A stretch of DNA of 64,000 bases from Pandoraea horticolens (GCF_902459555.1 NZ_CABPSM010000002.1:124001-188000); one strand, 5' to 3'. Counted from the stretch's first letter, positions 15,747 to 25,905 are shown. Numbers and translations: made by a program. The notes: generated from the letters alone by a model not told the origin.

Positions 15747-15998
15747 ATGGTCGTTATCCGCCTGGCTCGCGGCGGCGCGAAGAAGCGCCCGTTCTACAAC
15801 ATCGTTGCAACCGACTCGCGTAACCGTCGCGATGGCCGCTTCATCGAGCGTATTGGCTTCTACAACCCGGTTGCTACCGAAGGCACGGAAGGTCTGCGTA
15901 TTGCTCAAGACCGTCTGACCTACTGGCAAGGCGTTGGCGCGCAACTGTCGCCGACCGTGGCTCGTCTGATCAAGCAAGGCGCCAAGGCTGCTGCCTAA
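15747..15998 (+). CDS. rpsP: 30S ribosomal protein S16
   Basis: An 83-residue S16 protein, a full-length match in size and sequence style ([20 protein letters not shown] at the N-terminus, then [12 protein letters not shown]). S16 binds 16S rRNA and helps assemble the 30S subunit. The ATG at 15747 is preceded by AAGGA; the frame is open further upstream, but the N-terminus is that of the family. It heads the conserved rpsP-rimM-trmD-rplS operon. Confidence 0.98.
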   Translation: MVVIRLARGGAKKRPFYNIVATDSRNRRDGRFIERIGFYNPVATEGTEGLRIAQDRLTYWQGVGAQLSPTVARLIKQGAKAAA

Positions 15999-16058
15999 GC
16001 GCTTCGGCTAGTCGAGCTGTACGCATTGCTGTCGGTTTGCCGGCGGCATGAGAATTGA

Positions 16059-16102
16059 ACGGCGGTGCCTGTTCCCGAGTGATCTGGAACGGGCGCCGCC
16101 GT
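16059..16102 (+). other. Strong stem-loop between rpsP and rimM
   Basis: Two 17-base arms (16059-16075 and 16086-16102) pair along their whole length in RNA with only two G-U pairs, around a ten-base loop. It ends just before the rimM start region and has no U-tract, so it is more likely an mRNA stability or translation-control element than a terminator. Confidence 0.7.
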
Positions 16103-16127
16103 GTGTTCGTCACAACGTTGGATTGGC

Positions 16128-16778
16128 ATGGTTCGTTCCGCTCGACCCGCGCGTGAGCGGGTACCGCTGAAAATCGGTGCTGAGGCACGGCGTGCCGCTG
16201 GCATGCGCGCAGAGCAGGTGCTCGCCCCGGTGGCCGAAGTGCCCGACGATCTCGTCGAGCTGGGTTATATCGGCGACGCCTACGGGATTCGCGGCTGGAT
16301 TAAGGTGCAGCCGCACACAGGTAAGGGCGATGGGCTCTTGGCTGCGGAATGCTGGTATTTCCGTCGTCCCGGTGAGTCGGTCTACACTAAGGCCAATGTG
16401 CTGCACAGCCGGGGGCATTCCGGTACGGTCGTTGCGCAATTGCGCGGCAGCGACAGCCGGACTGCTGCCGAGGCGCTCAAGGGCCTTCAGGTCTGGGTGC
16501 CGCGCAGTGCGTTCCCGAGCGCTGGCGAAGACGAGTTCTACTGGGTGGACCTGATTGGCGCCCAGGTAACGAATTTGCAGGACGAATCGCTGGGTAAGGT
16601 CGTCGGTTTGCTCGATAACGGTGTGCACACTGTATTGCGTGTCGTCTATGACGTGCCTGCCGCCGACGATAAGCCGGCGAAGACCGCCGAGCGGTTGATC
16701 CCGTTCGTAAGCCAATATGTGCAGACGGTCGATGTCGAGGCTGGACGCATTGTGGCTGACTGGGGTCTCGATTACTGA
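16128..16778 (+). CDS. rimM: 16S rRNA processing protein RimM
   Basis: About 216 residues from the ATG at 16128; an ATG at 16203 (191 residues) and a GTG at 16101 inside the upstream stem are alternatives, and none has a strong Shine-Dalgarno sequence. The N-terminal RimM domain carries VELGYIGDAYGIRGWIKVQP and the C-terminal PRC-barrel carries DEFYWVDLIG and LIPFVSQYVQTVDVEAGRIV, the usual signatures. RimM binds S19 and assists maturation of the 30S head. Its place between rpsP and trmD is the conserved one. Confidence 0.92.
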   Translation: MVRSARPARERVPLKIGAEARRAAGMRAEQVLAPVAEVPDDLVELGYIGDAYGIRGWIKVQPHTGKGDGLLAAECWYFRRPGESVYTKANVLHSRGHSGTVVAQLRGSDSRTAAEALKGLQVWVPRSAFPSAGEDEFYWVDLIGAQVTNLQDESLGKVVGLLDNGVHTVLRVVYDVPAADDKPAKTAERLIPFVSQYVQTVDVEAGRIVADWGLDY

Positions 16779-16838
16779 GATACCGATTGATCGCCCGGCC
16801 GTTGTTGCGTCCGGGCACCTCTGGACGGAACCGGTCTG

Positions 16839-17609
16839 ATGCAGTTTGACGTCGTCACGCTCTTTCCCGAGATGTTTCGGGCGCTGACCGACTGGGGCGT
16901 CACCAGCCGGGCGCTCAAGCAGTCGCGCTACGGTCTGCGGTTTTGGAATCCGCGTGATTTCACGCATAACAATTACCGCACGATCGACGATCGGCCCTAT
17001 GGCGGCGGCCCCGGCATGGTGATGCTCGCCAAGCCGCTTGACGATGCGATTATCGCAGCGAAAGCGGCGCAGGCTGAAGCCGGCGTGTCACGGGGTCGTG
17101 TGCTGTTGATGTCACCGCAAGGCAAGCCGCTCACGCACCGCCGGGTTGTCGAGTTGCGCGAACAGGAGCAGGGGCTGATTCTGCTCTGTGGCCGCTACGA
17201 AGCTATCGATCAACGTTTGATTGATCGAGTGGTGGACGAAGAGGTCAGCGTTGGCGATTTCGTGCTGTCGGGGGGGGAGTTGCCCGCCATGGCCTTGATG
17301 GACTCGCTGATCCGGCTGTTGCCGGGCGCGCTGAACGACGAACAGTCGGCCGAGCAGGACAGTTTCGTGAACGGACTGCTCGATTGCCCGCATTACACGC
17401 GGCCGGAAGAGTACGAAGGTGTGCGCGTGCCGGATGTGCTGTTGGGCGGGCATCACGCAGAGATTGAAAAATGGCGGCGCCGCGAGGCGTTGACCAATAC
17501 CTGGCGCAAGCGTCCCGATCTGATCGAGAGCGCACGCGCCAACGGATTGCTCAGCCGTGCCGATGAGGCGTGGCTGGCAAGCCTGCGGGCCGATACGTCG
17601 GCCAAGTAG
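16839..17609 (+). CDS. trmD: tRNA (guanine-N1)-methyltransferase
   Basis: A 256-residue TrmD that methylates G37 at N1 in tRNAs, using S-adenosylmethionine, to prevent frameshifting. Family signatures are [13 protein letters not shown] at the N-terminus, the [11 protein letters not shown] segment near 52, and the trefoil-knot SAM site [12 protein letters not shown] and [15 protein letters not shown]. The length is normal. It begins about 60 bp after rimM, in the standard ribosomal operon order. Confidence 0.97.
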   Translation: MQFDVVTLFPEMFRALTDWGVTSRALKQSRYGLRFWNPRDFTHNNYRTIDDRPYGGGPGMVMLAKPLDDAIIAAKAAQAEAGVSRGRVLLMSPQGKPLTHRRVVELREQEQGLILLCGRYEAIDQRLIDRVVDEEVSVGDFVLSGGELPAMALMDSLIRLLPGALNDEQSAEQDSFVNGLLDCPHYTRPEEYEGVRVPDVLLGGHHAEIEKWRRREALTNTWRKRPDLIESARANGLLSRADEAWLASLRADTSAK

Positions 17610-17712
17610 GTAGCGGGTGTCGTCATGGGGACGGCATTCGGTTTGAACCCATCCTCTGTCGGGGCCGGCATGCCGGTATATAACGCCGATACGATGGCAC
17701 AAGGAGTGGTAA

Positions 17713-18102
17713 ATGAATCTGATCGCTAAGATCGAGCAGGAAGAAATCGCGCGTCTGACCGCGAACAAGACGATCCCCGACTTCGCCCCGGGCGACACCG
17801 TGATCGTCAACGTGAACGTTGTGGAAGGCACGCGCAAGCGTGTGCAGGCTTACGAAGGCGTTGTGATCGCCAAGCGTAACCGTGGCCTGAACTCGGCGTT
17901 CATCGTTCGCAAGATTTCGTCGGGTGAAGGCGTTGAGCGTACGTTCCAGACGTACTCGCCGCTGATCGCCAGCATCGAAGTCAAGCGTCGTGGTGATGTT
18001 CGCCGCGCCAAGCTGTACTACCTGCGCGAGCGTTCGGGCAAGTCGGCACGTATCAAGGAAAAGCTCACGTTCAAGAGCAAGACCACTGCTGCTGCCGAGT
18101 AA
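17713..18102 (+). CDS. rplS: 50S ribosomal protein L19
   Basis: A 129-residue L19, recognisable from [18 protein letters not shown], the [19 protein letters not shown] segment and the C-terminal [20 protein letters not shown]19 sits at the 30S-50S interface. The ATG follows AAGGAG. It is the last gene of the rpsP operon and is followed by a strong terminator. Confidence 0.98.
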   Translation: MNLIAKIEQEEIARLTANKTIPDFAPGDTVIVNVNVVEGTRKRVQAYEGVVIAKRNRGLNSAFIVRKISSGEGVERTFQTYSPLIASIEVKRRGDVRRAKLYYLRERSGKSARIKEKLTFKSKTTAAAE

Positions 18103-18158
18103 ATCGGACGCCGCTGCGCTTGGCGACCTCGTGGCCGGGCGCAGCCAAAGCCGCATGG

Positions 18159-18186
18159 AAAAAGCACCCTTCGGGGTGCTTTTTTC
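18159..18186 (+). terminator. Rho-independent terminator of the rpsP-rplS operon
   Basis: A stem of AAAAAGCACCC with GGGTGCTTTTTT around a TTCG tetraloop, ending in a T-run, about 57 bp after the rplS stop. Confidence 0.92.
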
Positions 18187-18335
18187 ATTGTGCTGCGCCA
18201 CATATATTTAAATGCGGCAGCGCGTCATCGCCATCGAATGCGTCGAATTGCCGGGGGATTGGCATTTTCTTTGCGTGTACGCATTTCTGGCTTCCTCGCT
18301 AAAATAGCAAAGTTCTCCCTCGTTCAAAGGTCTAC

Positions 18336-19022
18336 GTGGCGCCGCCTCTCATTCTGCATCCTGAAGCGTTACCCATCGTCTCGACGGGCGAAGGGGAGCC
18401 CACGGTGCCGGCAGAGCGGTTGACCCCCGAAGCATTGCGAGACCGCCTTGCCAGTCCGCCGATCTGGACACCGGAGTCGGGTGCTATCGAGGTCGTCTCC
18501 CCGTCACTGTTCACGCCGCGCGCCGCCGCCGTGCTCGTGCCGCTGGTCATGCGTCCGCACGGCACCACGGTATTGCTCACCAGACGAACGCAACATCTCA
18601 GCACGCATGCCGGACAGGTGAGTTTCCCTGGCGGCAGCCGCGAGCCTGATGACCCCACGCCGATCGCGACAGCCCTACGCGAATCGCGAGAAGAAATCGG
18701 ACTTGATTCGGGAGCGGTGGAAGTGATCGGCCGCTTGCCGGACTACATCACGGGAACGGGTTTTCGCGTCGCCCCGGTCGTGGGTCTGGTCAAGCCGCCA
18801 TTCGATCTTGTCGCCGATGCTGGTGAAGTGGACGAGATTTTCGAGGTTCCGCTCGATTTCCTGATGGACCCTGCACATCATCAGATCCGCGTTTTCAACT
18901 ATCAGGTGGGCGAGCGTCGCTTTTACGCGATGCCTTATCCGAAGCCAACGGGGGGAGAGTATTTCATCTGGGGCGCGACGGCCGGCATGCTGCGTAATTT
19001 TTACCAACTCTTGCGGGCCTGA
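18336..19022 (+). CDS. Nudix hydrolase, CoA pyrophosphatase-like
   Basis: A 228-residue protein starting at a GTG. The Nudix domain (about 60-200) shows TRRTQHLSTHAGQVSFPGGS and the Nudix box ending in TALRESREEIGLD, the pattern of the UPF0035/NudL group that cleaves CoA and its derivatives to 4'-phosphopantetheine and 3',5'-ADP. The C-terminal RVFNYQVGERRFYAMPYP segment fits the same group. The N-terminal 55 residues are a family-variable extension. It stands alone after the rplS terminator, with the CobD-like gene 135 bp downstream. Confidence 0.9.
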   Translation: MAPPLILHPEALPIVSTGEGEPTVPAERLTPEALRDRLASPPIWTPESGAIEVVSPSLFTPRAAAVLVPLVMRPHGTTVLLTRRTQHLSTHAGQVSFPGGSREPDDPTPIATALRESREEIGLDSGAVEVIGRLPDYITGTGFRVAPVVGLVKPPFDLVADAGEVDEIFEVPLDFLMDPAHHQIRVFNYQVGERRFYAMPYPKPTGGEYFIWGATAGMLRNFYQLLRA

Positions 19023-19157
19023 TGCGAAAGGCGAATCGTTTTTGCGCGTTGTCTGCTCGAATGGTGAAGTGAGTGCGCCGCAGAGGCGCTTGGGGCGGGC
19101 ATTCGCGAGAAGCTGTGCTATCGTTACACCATTCCGTCTGGTGATCTGAACGCACGC

Positions 19158-20096
19158 ATGACATTCTTTTCGGTACTCCTCGCGCTGATCCTCGAGCAGG
19201 TGCGTGCGCTCTCCACGCAAAACCCGATCTACAACCTGATTCGCTCCCACGCGATCCACACGTCGCAGACCTTCGATGCGGGGCAGCCGCGTCACGGTGT
19301 GCTGGCGTGGATGGTCGTCGTGTTGCCGTTTGTGCTGGCGGTCGGCGTCATCTATTACCTGCTTATGCGGGTGAATATTTTCCTGGGCTTCGCCTGGAAC
19401 GTGTTCATCGTTTATCTGACGATGGGATTCCGTCAGTTCAGTCACTACTTCACTGACATTCACGTCGCACTGAACAACGACAACGTGAACGAGGCGCGTG
19501 AGATCTTGCGCCAGTGGATTGGTATCGACACGGTCGACATGCCGGTGGACGAAATCGTGCGCCACACGCTGTTGCATGCGGTCATTGCCTCACATCGTCA
19601 CGTATTCGGCGTGTTCTTCTGGTTCCTGATGCCGGTTGGTCCGGCGGGGGCGGTGCTGTACCGCCTTGCGGAATACCTGTCGCGACGTTGGACGGAAAAC
19701 GCGCCTGATCGTAGCCCGGCGTTCGGCGCCTTTGCACGCAAGGCGTTCTATGTCATTGACTGGGTGCCGGCACGTTTGACGGCGATCGGTTTTGCTATCG
19801 TCGGCAACTTTGAAGACGCGATTTACGCATGGCGTCACTACGCAAAGCAGTGGCCGAACGAAAACGAAGGCATTCTGCTGGCGGCGGGTAGCGGTGCCCT
19901 CGGCGCGCGACTCACGGGGCCGTTGGCGGAAGTCTCCAGCGTCGACGCGCTTAATCAAGTCGATGACGCTGTCTTGCCGGTCGGCAGCGAATGCACGCCT
20001 CGCACGCTTCAAGCGGCCGTGGGTCTGGTGTGGCGCGCTGTCCTGTTGTGGATGCTCCTGCTGTTGCTCCTGACCCTCGCTGTGTGGCTGGGCTGA
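19158..20096 (+). CDS. CobD/CbiB-family (AmpE-like) membrane protein
   Basis: A 312-residue protein with hydrophobic segments near 48-70, 74-90, 145-170 and 290-311. MTFFSVLLALILEQVRAL at the N-terminus and the interior GNFEDAIYAWRHYAKQWPNENEGILLAAGSGALG segment, split here around residues 220-250, fit the CobD/CbiB family. True CbiB makes adenosylcobinamide phosphate, but no other cobalamin gene is near, and in Burkholderiales this paralogue is generally annotated only as CobD/CbiB family protein. The enzymatic role is therefore open. It converges on rsgA with a shared terminator. Confidence 0.85.
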   Translation: MTFFSVLLALILEQVRALSTQNPIYNLIRSHAIHTSQTFDAGQPRHGVLAWMVVVLPFVLAVGVIYYLLMRVNIFLGFAWNVFIVYLTMGFRQFSHYFTDIHVALNNDNVNEAREILRQWIGIDTVDMPVDEIVRHTLLHAVIASHRHVFGVFFWFLMPVGPAGAVLYRLAEYLSRRWTENAPDRSPAFGAFARKAFYVIDWVPARLTAIGFAIVGNFEDAIYAWRHYAKQWPNENEGILLAAGSGALGARLTGPLAEVSSVDALNQVDDAVLPVGSECTPRTLQAAVGLVWRAVLLWMLLLLLLTLAVWLG

Positions 20097-20119
20097 TAGT
20101 TCAAGCGGCAGCACCTATG

Positions 20120-20146
20120 AAAAACCCCGCAGAGGCGGGGTTTCTT
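20120..20146. terminator. Bidirectional terminator between cobD-like and rsgA
   Basis: CCCCGC and GCGGGG form a six-base-pair stem with an AGAG loop, flanked by AAAAA on the left and TTTCTT on the right. It can therefore end transcripts of both convergent genes. Confidence 0.88.
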
Positions 20147-20173
20147 ATTGCGGATCGGAGTCTGAGGGACGCC

Positions 20174-21115
20174 TCAATATGGGATCTGTTGCTCCGATTC
20201 GTGGACGAGCTGTGCGTAAAGCGCATGCCGCTGTTTCGAGATCCGTCCGTCGGCGACGGCCTCAAGAATGGCGCAACCCGGCTCTTTCAGGTGATGGCAG
20301 TTGTAGAACCGGCACCCGGTGAGCAGCGGGCGAAACTCGGGAAATGCACGCTCCAGCGCCCCTTCTTTGAGGTGGTGCAGACCAAACTCCTGAAAGCCCG
20401 GTGAGTCGATGAGCAGGCCGCCTTCGGGCAGATGGAAGATGCGTGTGAAGGTAGTCGTGTGCTTACCTGAGTTCAACACCGTAGAGATTTCGCGCGTTGC
20501 AGCGTCGGCGTCGGGCACTACGAGATTCACGAGGCTGGATTTACCCATGCCCGATTGCCCGAGCAACAACGATGCCTGATGCGCGAGGCGCGGCAGCAAC
20601 AACCGCGTCGCAGTGTCCGGATCGGCGCGCACGGAAAGCTCCAGCACCTCGTAACCCAACGCGCGATATGGCGCCAGGCGCTCGCGCGCTGCAGGCAGGG
20701 CATCCACCACATCCGTCTTGTTGAGCACGATCAACGGGCGCAACTCATTGGCTTCGGCGGCCACGAGCGCGCGGCCGAGCAGATCTTCGCTGAAGTACGG
20801 TTCGGTCGCCAGCATAATGACCAACTGGTCAATGTTGGCGGCGAAGAGCTTGCTTTTGAACTGGTCCGAACGATAGAGCAGATTGCGGCGCGGCAGAATC
20901 TCTTCGATGACCCCCTGATCGCCCGTGCGGGCCCAGGCAACTTCGTCGCCAACGGCAATTTCGCTTTTTTTGCCGCGCGGGAAGCACAGCACCGTTTCGC
21001 CATCGTCGGCTTCCACGACATAGTGGCGGCCGTGGGCTGCCGCCACACGGCCGTGGCGTCGTTCCTGGTCTGTCGTCTCGACCGGCGTGGCCTTACTTCT
21101 GCTGTTTCGCTTCAT
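20174..21115 (-). CDS. rsgA: Ribosome small subunit-dependent GTPase A
   Basis: A 313-residue circularly permuted GTPase that checks late 30S maturation. An N-terminal OB-fold (about 20-80) is followed by G4 NKTDVV, G1 GQSGMGKSS and G3 DSPG in permuted order, and a C-terminal zinc finger with Cys residues in [15 protein letters not shown]. The length is normal. The start codon overlaps the stop of the M48 protease gene by ATGA, implying translational coupling. Confidence 0.96.
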   Translation of the reverse strand: MKRNSRSKATPVETTDQERRHGRVAAAHGRHYVVEADDGETVLCFPRGKKSEIAVGDEVAWARTGDQGVIEEILPRRNLLYRSDQFKSKLFAANIDQLVIMLATEPYFSEDLLGRALVAAEANELRPLIVLNKTDVVDALPAARERLAPYRALGYEVLELSVRADPDTATRLLLPRLAHQASLLLGQSGMGKSSLVNLVVPDADAATREISTVLNSGKHTTTFTRIFHLPEGGLLIDSPGFQEFGLHHLKEGALERAFPEFRPLLTGCRFYNCHHLKEPGCAILEAVADGRISKQRHALYAQLVHESEQQIPY

Positions 21116-22359
21116 GCATGCCCCAGCAGACGGTCGATGCGCTGGGATGCAGGCGGATGCGAGTAGTAGAAAGCGGTGTACACCGGGTCGGGCGTGAGCG
21201 TTGATGCGTTGTCCTGGTAGAGCTTCACGAGGGCATTGATCAGATCACTCGCTTGGGTCTGGCTGGCGGCGAACGCGTCGGCCTCGAATTCGTGCTTGCG
21301 AGACGTCAGGCTGTTCAGCGGGCTCGCGAAGAAGCCGAACACGGGCAGCACGAGGAAGAACAGCACCAGCGCCAACCCATTGTTGCTGCCGGTCATCAAT
21401 GGCATCACGCCGAGTTCGGTGTAGAACCACGTGCGTCCGGCCAGCCATCCAAGCAGAGCAAGGAACGCCAGCGATAACGCGAAGGCGGTGATCAGACGTT
21501 GGGTGATGTGGCGGCGCTTGAAGTGGCCCAACTCGTGCGCCAGCACAGCTTCGATTTCTGCGGGGGAGAGTCGCTCGATCAGCGTATCGAAGAACACGAT
21601 GCGCTTGGCGCGGCCGAATCCGCTGAAGTACGCGTTGCCGTGTGCCGAACGCTTCGAGCCGTCCATCACGAAGAGGCCACGAGCTGCGAAACCGCATCGC
21701 TGCATGAGTCCTTCGATGCGTTGTGCCAGCGATGCGTCCGAGAGCGGTTCGAACTTGTTGAACATCGGTGCGATCACGTGCGGGAAGATGAACTGCACGA
21801 ACAGGTTGAACGCGACCCACACGATCCAGGTGTATATCCACCACAGTGGCCCCGCGCGTTCCATCAGCCACAGCACGACAAAGAGCAGCGGCAGCCCGAG
21901 CACGATGCCGATGGCCGTGCCCTTGAGCAAGTCGGCAATGAATAGCCCGAGTGACATGTGGTTGAAGCCGAACCGCTGTTCGATCACGAACTGCCGCACG
22001 TAAGTGAAGGGCAGGTCGACGATGCCGGAGATCAGCAGGACGGCGGCGATCAGCGCGATCTGGCCCACATACCCTTCGCCGAGCCATTCCGAGATGCCGA
22101 TGTGCAGTAGATTCAGCCCGCCAAGCAGTGTGAATGCGACGAGCAGCACCGCCTGAGCGAAGATCTCCGCCATGCCCAGGCGCGTGCGAGCGACCGTGTA
22201 ATCGGCGGCGCGCTGGTGGTCGGTCAGCGTGATCGTGTCGGCGAACCGCTCGGGGACGGCCGCCCGATGGGCGACCACGTGGCGAACCTGACGAGCGGCC
22301 AGCCAGAGTTTGGTCATGACCATCGCCAGCAGGAAGATCACGAAGAGATAAGTGAACAT
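21112..22359 (-). CDS. M48 family membrane metalloprotease (Ste24/CAAX-protease-like)
   Basis: A 415-residue integral membrane protease with about seven hydrophobic segments. The zinc-binding HELGH lies near residue 276 ([12 protein letters not shown]) and the third ligand glutamate is in HEFEADAFA further on, the Ste24/HtpX arrangement. The N-terminal part carries [18 protein letters not shown], typical of bacterial Ste24 relatives. The start [12 protein letters not shown] at 22359 puts a membrane segment first; the longer open frame overlaps the divergent orn leader and is not used. It is coupled to rsgA by a 4-base overlap. Confidence 0.93.
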   Translation of the reverse strand: MFTYLFVIFLLAMVMTKLWLAARQVRHVVAHRAAVPERFADTITLTDHQRAADYTVARTRLGMAEIFAQAVLLVAFTLLGGLNLLHIGISEWLGEGYVGQIALIAAVLLISGIVDLPFTYVRQFVIEQRFGFNHMSLGLFIADLLKGTAIGIVLGLPLLFVVLWLMERAGPLWWIYTWIVWVAFNLFVQFIFPHVIAPMFNKFEPLSDASLAQRIEGLMQRCGFAARGLFVMDGSKRSAHGNAYFSGFGRAKRIVFFDTLIERLSPAEIEAVLAHELGHFKRRHITQRLITAFALSLAFLALLGWLAGRTWFYTELGVMPLMTGSNNGLALVLFFLVLPVFGFFASPLNSLTSRKHEFEADAFAASQTQASDLINALVKLYQDNASTLTPDPVYTAFYYSHPPASQRIDRLLGHA

Positions 22360-22461
22360 GCGCTTAAGAAGAATCCGAAGTATGCGAGAATTATAAGTTC
22401 TTTCGACCGGCCAGGCGCCGCGCCGGTCGCCTACCGATGCGTTTTCCAGAGTCTTCCGATC

Positions 22462-23100
22462 ATGTCTGTCACTCCATCCCAAAATCCCACGTCTGCCGCT
22501 GCAGAGACGACGCTCGCACGGGCCGAGTTCAATTTGGTCTGGCTCGACATGGAAATGACCGGTTTGCAGCCCGATAGCGACCGGATTATCGAAGTGGCGG
22601 TCGTCGTCACGGATTCTGCGCTGACGCGTCGTATCGAAGGACCGGTCTTCGCGATTCATCAGTCGGACGCCGTTCTGGACGGCATGGACGACTGGAACAA
22701 GTCGACGCATGGCCGTTCGGGGCTGATCGACCGCGTGAAGGCGTCAACCGTTGACGAAGCCTCGGCCGAAGCCCAGTTGATCGAGTTCCTGTCCCAGTAC
22801 GTACCGCCGAACAAGTCGCCGATGTGTGGTAACTCGATCTGTCAGGATCGCCGTTTCATGGCGCGGTACATGCCCAAGCTCGAGGCGTTCTTCCACTACC
22901 GGAATCTGGACGTCAGCACGCTCAAGGAGCTGTGCCGGCGCTGGGAACCCACGGTCTACAAGGGCTTTACCAAGCGCGCGGCTCACACTGCGTTGGCCGA
23001 CATCCACGAGTCGATCGACGAATTGGTGTATTACCGCGAGCATTTCCTGAAAACGGCCGTGCCCGGCGCACCTGACACCCCGGCATCGGCCCCGGCCTGA
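22462..23100 (+). CDS. orn: Oligoribonuclease
   Basis: A 212-residue DEDDh 3'-5' exonuclease that degrades di- to penta-ribonucleotides, including pGpG from c-di-GMP turnover. Acidic residues D29 and E31 (WLDMEMTG), the [10 protein letters not shown] aspartate and the [11 protein letters not shown] segment give the DEDDh set. An N-terminal stretch of about 20 residues precedes the fold and the C-terminus has an Ala/Pro tail. It is divergent from the M48 protease gene (102 bp between starts). Confidence 0.97.
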   Translation: MSVTPSQNPTSAAAETTLARAEFNLVWLDMEMTGLQPDSDRIIEVAVVVTDSALTRRIEGPVFAIHQSDAVLDGMDDWNKSTHGRSGLIDRVKASTVDEASAEAQLIEFLSQYVPPNKSPMCGNSICQDRRFMARYMPKLEAFFHYRNLDVSTLKELCRRWEPTVYKGFTKRAAHTALADIHESIDELVYYREHFLKTAVPGAPDTPASAPA

Positions 23101-23127
23101 TGCCCTGATGCCCGCCGCATGATAACG

Positions 23128-23158
23128 AACGCCAGCGATATCGCTGGCGTTTTGTTTT
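23128..23158 (+). terminator. Rho-independent terminator after orn
   Basis: AACGCCAGCGA and TCGCTGGCGTT form a long perfect stem, followed by TTTGTTTT, 27 bp after the orn stop. It lies between the convergent genes orn and mog. Confidence 0.9.
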
Positions 23159-23202
23159 GGATTACCGAACCGGGCGATCCGGAAAATCAGGATGGCAGAC
23201 GG

Positions 23203-23823
23203 TCACGCCGATTTCGGTGCGCGAATCGCGCTTTTGGGGCGGAAGGCTTTGCAGATGCCTTCGTCCGTCTCGATGTACGGCCCGCCGATCAGGTCGATGC
23301 AATACGGCACGGCGGCAAAAATGCCGGGCACGACCGACTTGCCGTCGGCGTCGCGCAACCCTTCGAGGGTTTCCTTGATCGACTTGGGCTGACCAGGCAG
23401 GTTGACAATGAGCGCGGCGTGATCTGCCGTCTCGCGGATCACGGCCACCTGGCGCGAGAGGATCGCAGTCGGTACAAAGCGAAGGCTGATCTGGCGCATC
23501 TGCTCCCCGAAGCCCGGCATTTCCTTCGTGCCCGCGCGCAGCGTGGCTTCCGGCGTGACGTCGCGCCGCGAGGGTCCTGTTCCTCCGGTCGTGAGCACCA
23601 GATCGCACGCCATGGTGTCGACAAGCTCGATCAGCGTTGCGGTGATGCCATCGGCGTCGTCGGGAATCAGGCGGGTTTCGGCCACCCACGGTGAGGCGAG
23701 CGCGCTGGCAAGCCAGTCCTTGAGCGCCGGGATGCCCTGATCCTCGTACGTGCCCTGACTCGCCCGGTCACTGATCGAGACGAGGCCTACGCGGAGTTCG
23801 TCCGGATGTGAGCGCGCGATCAT
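23203..23823 (-). CDS. mog: Molybdopterin adenylyltransferase
   Basis: A 206-residue MogA-type protein that adenylates molybdopterin before molybdenum insertion. Signatures are VGLVSISDRASQGTYEDQGI at the N-terminus, VLTTGGTGPSRRDVTPEAT in the MPT-binding region and ALIVNLPGQPKSIKETL. An upstream TTG is possible, but the ATG at 23821-23823 overlaps the yjgA stop by one base (TGATG), which suggests coupled translation. Confidence 0.93.
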   Translation of the reverse strand: MIARSHPDELRVGLVSISDRASQGTYEDQGIPALKDWLASALASPWVAETRLIPDDADGITATLIELVDTMACDLVLTTGGTGPSRRDVTPEATLRAGTKEMPGFGEQMRQISLRFVPTAILSRQVAVIRETADHAALIVNLPGQPKSIKETLEGLRDADGKSVVPGIFAAVPYCIDLIGGPYIETDEGICKAFRPKSAIRAPKSA

Positions 23824-24431
23824 CAATCTTCCTCACGAGTTGGGAATTCCGGCAAATCGTTATCCGCATTTTCCGAAGACTCGGCGGTACTGGGCGATCC
23901 GGTGCCAAGCAGGTCCTTGAGGGCCTGGAACAGTTCACGGAAGGCCTTGGGCGGCTTTTGCGCAGCCTGTTCACGGCGAGCATTGCGAACGAGCGTGCGC
24001 AGTTGCTGAGCATCGGCCCCCGGATGCTGGGCGAGCAGCTCGGTGAGGGCTTCGTCCTTGGTCAGCAGGCGTTCGCGCCAGCGTTCGAGCGCGTGCAGCT
24101 TGGCCGTTTCCGCCTTCGAGACACCGTTGATGACATCCAGGGCGCGGCGAATTGCTTCGACTTCGGACTCATCGAGGGTGCGCATTTGCTTGCCCACGTA
24201 CTGCATCTGTCGACGGCGGCCTTCGTGTGCGGTGATCTTGCGGCAGTCGCGGACGGCCCGTTCAAGGTTATCGGGCATAGGCACGCGGGCGAGCGCGTCC
24301 TTGCCAAGGTTGACCAGTTCTTCGCCCAGATCCTGGAGGGCATGCGACTCGCGCTTGCGCTGGGATTTGCTCGGGCCTTCGTCGGCAAGCTCGCTGTGGG
24401 CGATACGGTTAAAGCGTTGAATGTGCGTCAT
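23823..24431 (-). CDS. Ribosome biogenesis factor YjgA/DarP
   Basis: A 202-residue, highly charged helical protein with the signatures [20 protein letters not shown] and [20 protein letters not shown] (around 58-77). YjgA/DarP associates with late 50S precursors. The start MTHIQRFNR is preferred over an 18-residue upstream extension. It is divergent from pmbA (115 bp between starts), an arrangement common in proteobacteria, and its stop overlaps the mog start. Confidence 0.93.
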   Translation of the reverse strand: MTHIQRFNRIAHSELADEGPSKSQRKRESHALQDLGEELVNLGKDALARVPMPDNLERAVRDCRKITAHEGRRRQMQYVGKQMRTLDESEVEAIRRALDVINGVSKAETAKLHALERWRERLLTKDEALTELLAQHPGADAQQLRTLVRNARREQAAQKPPKAFRELFQALKDLLGTGSPSTAESSENADNDLPEFPTREED

Positions 24432-24546
24432 GGGCGTTATTGTAACGCGGCGCGCGCCGTCCAAATAGTTGCTGGGCCCACGCACGACGGTGGGGAAGTC
24501 GCGCTAAGATGGCGGTTCCTATTCAGCCACTGACCCAATCGCGCCG

Positions 24547-25905
24547 ATGTCCCAAGCGACCCAGCACTTCACGCATACCCAGGATCAACTCAAGGAAATC
24601 GTCAGCGACGTACTGCAATACGCCCGTTCGCTCGGCGCAACCGATGCGGCCGCCGAAATCTCTGAGGGCGACGGTCTGTCGGTCTCGGTGCGGCGCGGCA
24701 AGGTCGAGACCATCGAGCGCAACCGCGACAAGCTCGTGGGCGTGACGGTCTTCATCGGTCAGCGTCGCGGCAACGCCAGCACGTCGGACTTCTCGCGCAA
24801 GGCATTGCACGACACGGTCGACGCCGCCTACAACATCGCCCGTTTTACGGCGGAGGATGACTGTGCCGGGCTCGCCGAGTCCGAACTGCTGGAAATGCAT
24901 CCGCGGGATCTGTCGCTGTTCCATCCGTGGCGCATCACGGCGGATGAAGCGGTGGAACTGGCGCGTCGCGCCGAGAAGGCGGCGCTCGACGTGAGCCCGG
25001 TCATCCGCAATTCCGAAGGCGCGAGCGTGTCGGCGCAGCATTCGCAGTTCATGCTCGGCACGACCCGTGGTTTCCTCTCGGGCTATCCGTATTCGCGCCA
25101 TTACCTGTCGGTTTCGCCGATCGCGGGTTCGGGCAGCCATATGCAGCGCGACGACTGGTATTCGTCCAAGCGCGCTGCCGAGGATCTGGCGTCGCCCGAG
25201 GCGGTGGGCCGCTACGCCGCCGAGCGTGCGCTGGCGCGCCTGCACGCCCGCAAGCTCTCCACACGCAAATGCGCTGTGCTGTTCGAAGCGCCACTCGCCG
25301 CCGGTTTGCTGGGGGCGTTCGTGCAGGGGGTGAGTGGCGGCGCACTGTACCGCAAGGCCACGTTCCTTGTCGACACGCTGGGCAAGCCGGTGTTCGCCGA
25401 CCACGTGGGCATTCACGAAGATCCGCATGTGCCGCGTGCCATGGGCAGTGCCCCGTACGACGAGGAAGGCGTGAAGACGCGCGCACGCGATGTCGTGAGC
25501 GACGGCGTGGTCCAGGGCTACTTCCTTTCAACGTACTCGGCGCGCAAGCTGAGTATGCAGACGACCGGCAACGCTGGCGGTTCCCACAACCTGCGCATGT
25601 ACAGCAAGCTCACGGCGCCGACGGACGACTTCCGTGCGATGTTGCGCAAGCTGGGTACGGGCCTGCTCGTTACCGAACTGATGGGGCAGGGCGTGAACTA
25701 CGTGACGGGTGACTATTCGCGTGGCGCGTCGGGCTTCTGGGTCGAGAACGGCGAGATTCAATACCCGGTTGAGGAAATCACGCTGGCGGGCAACCTGACC
25801 GACATGTTTCGCCAGATCGTTGCGATTGGGGCCGATACGCTCGTGCGCGGTACGAAAGAGGTCGGGTCAATCCTGATTGAACAAATGACCATCGCCGGTC
25901 ATTGA
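24547..25905 (+). CDS. pmbA: Metalloprotease PmbA/TldE
   Basis: A 452-residue TldE/PmbA protein, the partner of TldD in a heterodimeric protease that degrades unfolded peptides and matures some peptide antibiotics. Recognised by DGLSVSVRRGKVETIERNRDK at the N-terminus (given here as 20 or fewer residues from D41), SGYPYSRHYLSVSPI and the C-terminal MGQGVNYVTGDYSRGASGFW. TldE itself lacks the HExxxH zinc site of TldD, and none is seen. tldD is not in the window. Confidence 0.94.
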   Translation: MSQATQHFTHTQDQLKEIVSDVLQYARSLGATDAAAEISEGDGLSVSVRRGKVETIERNRDKLVGVTVFIGQRRGNASTSDFSRKALHDTVDAAYNIARFTAEDDCAGLAESELLEMHPRDLSLFHPWRITADEAVELARRAEKAALDVSPVIRNSEGASVSAQHSQFMLGTTRGFLSGYPYSRHYLSVSPIAGSGSHMQRDDWYSSKRAAEDLASPEAVGRYAAERALARLHARKLSTRKCAVLFEAPLAAGLLGAFVQGVSGGALYRKATFLVDTLGKPVFADHVGIHEDPHVPRAMGSAPYDEEGVKTRARDVVSDGVVQGYFLSTYSARKLSMQTTGNAGGSHNLRMYSKLTAPTDDFRAMLRKLGTGLLVTELMGQGVNYVTGDYSRGASGFWVENGEIQYPVEEITLAGNLTDMFRQIVAIGADTLVRGTKEVGSILIEQMTIAGH

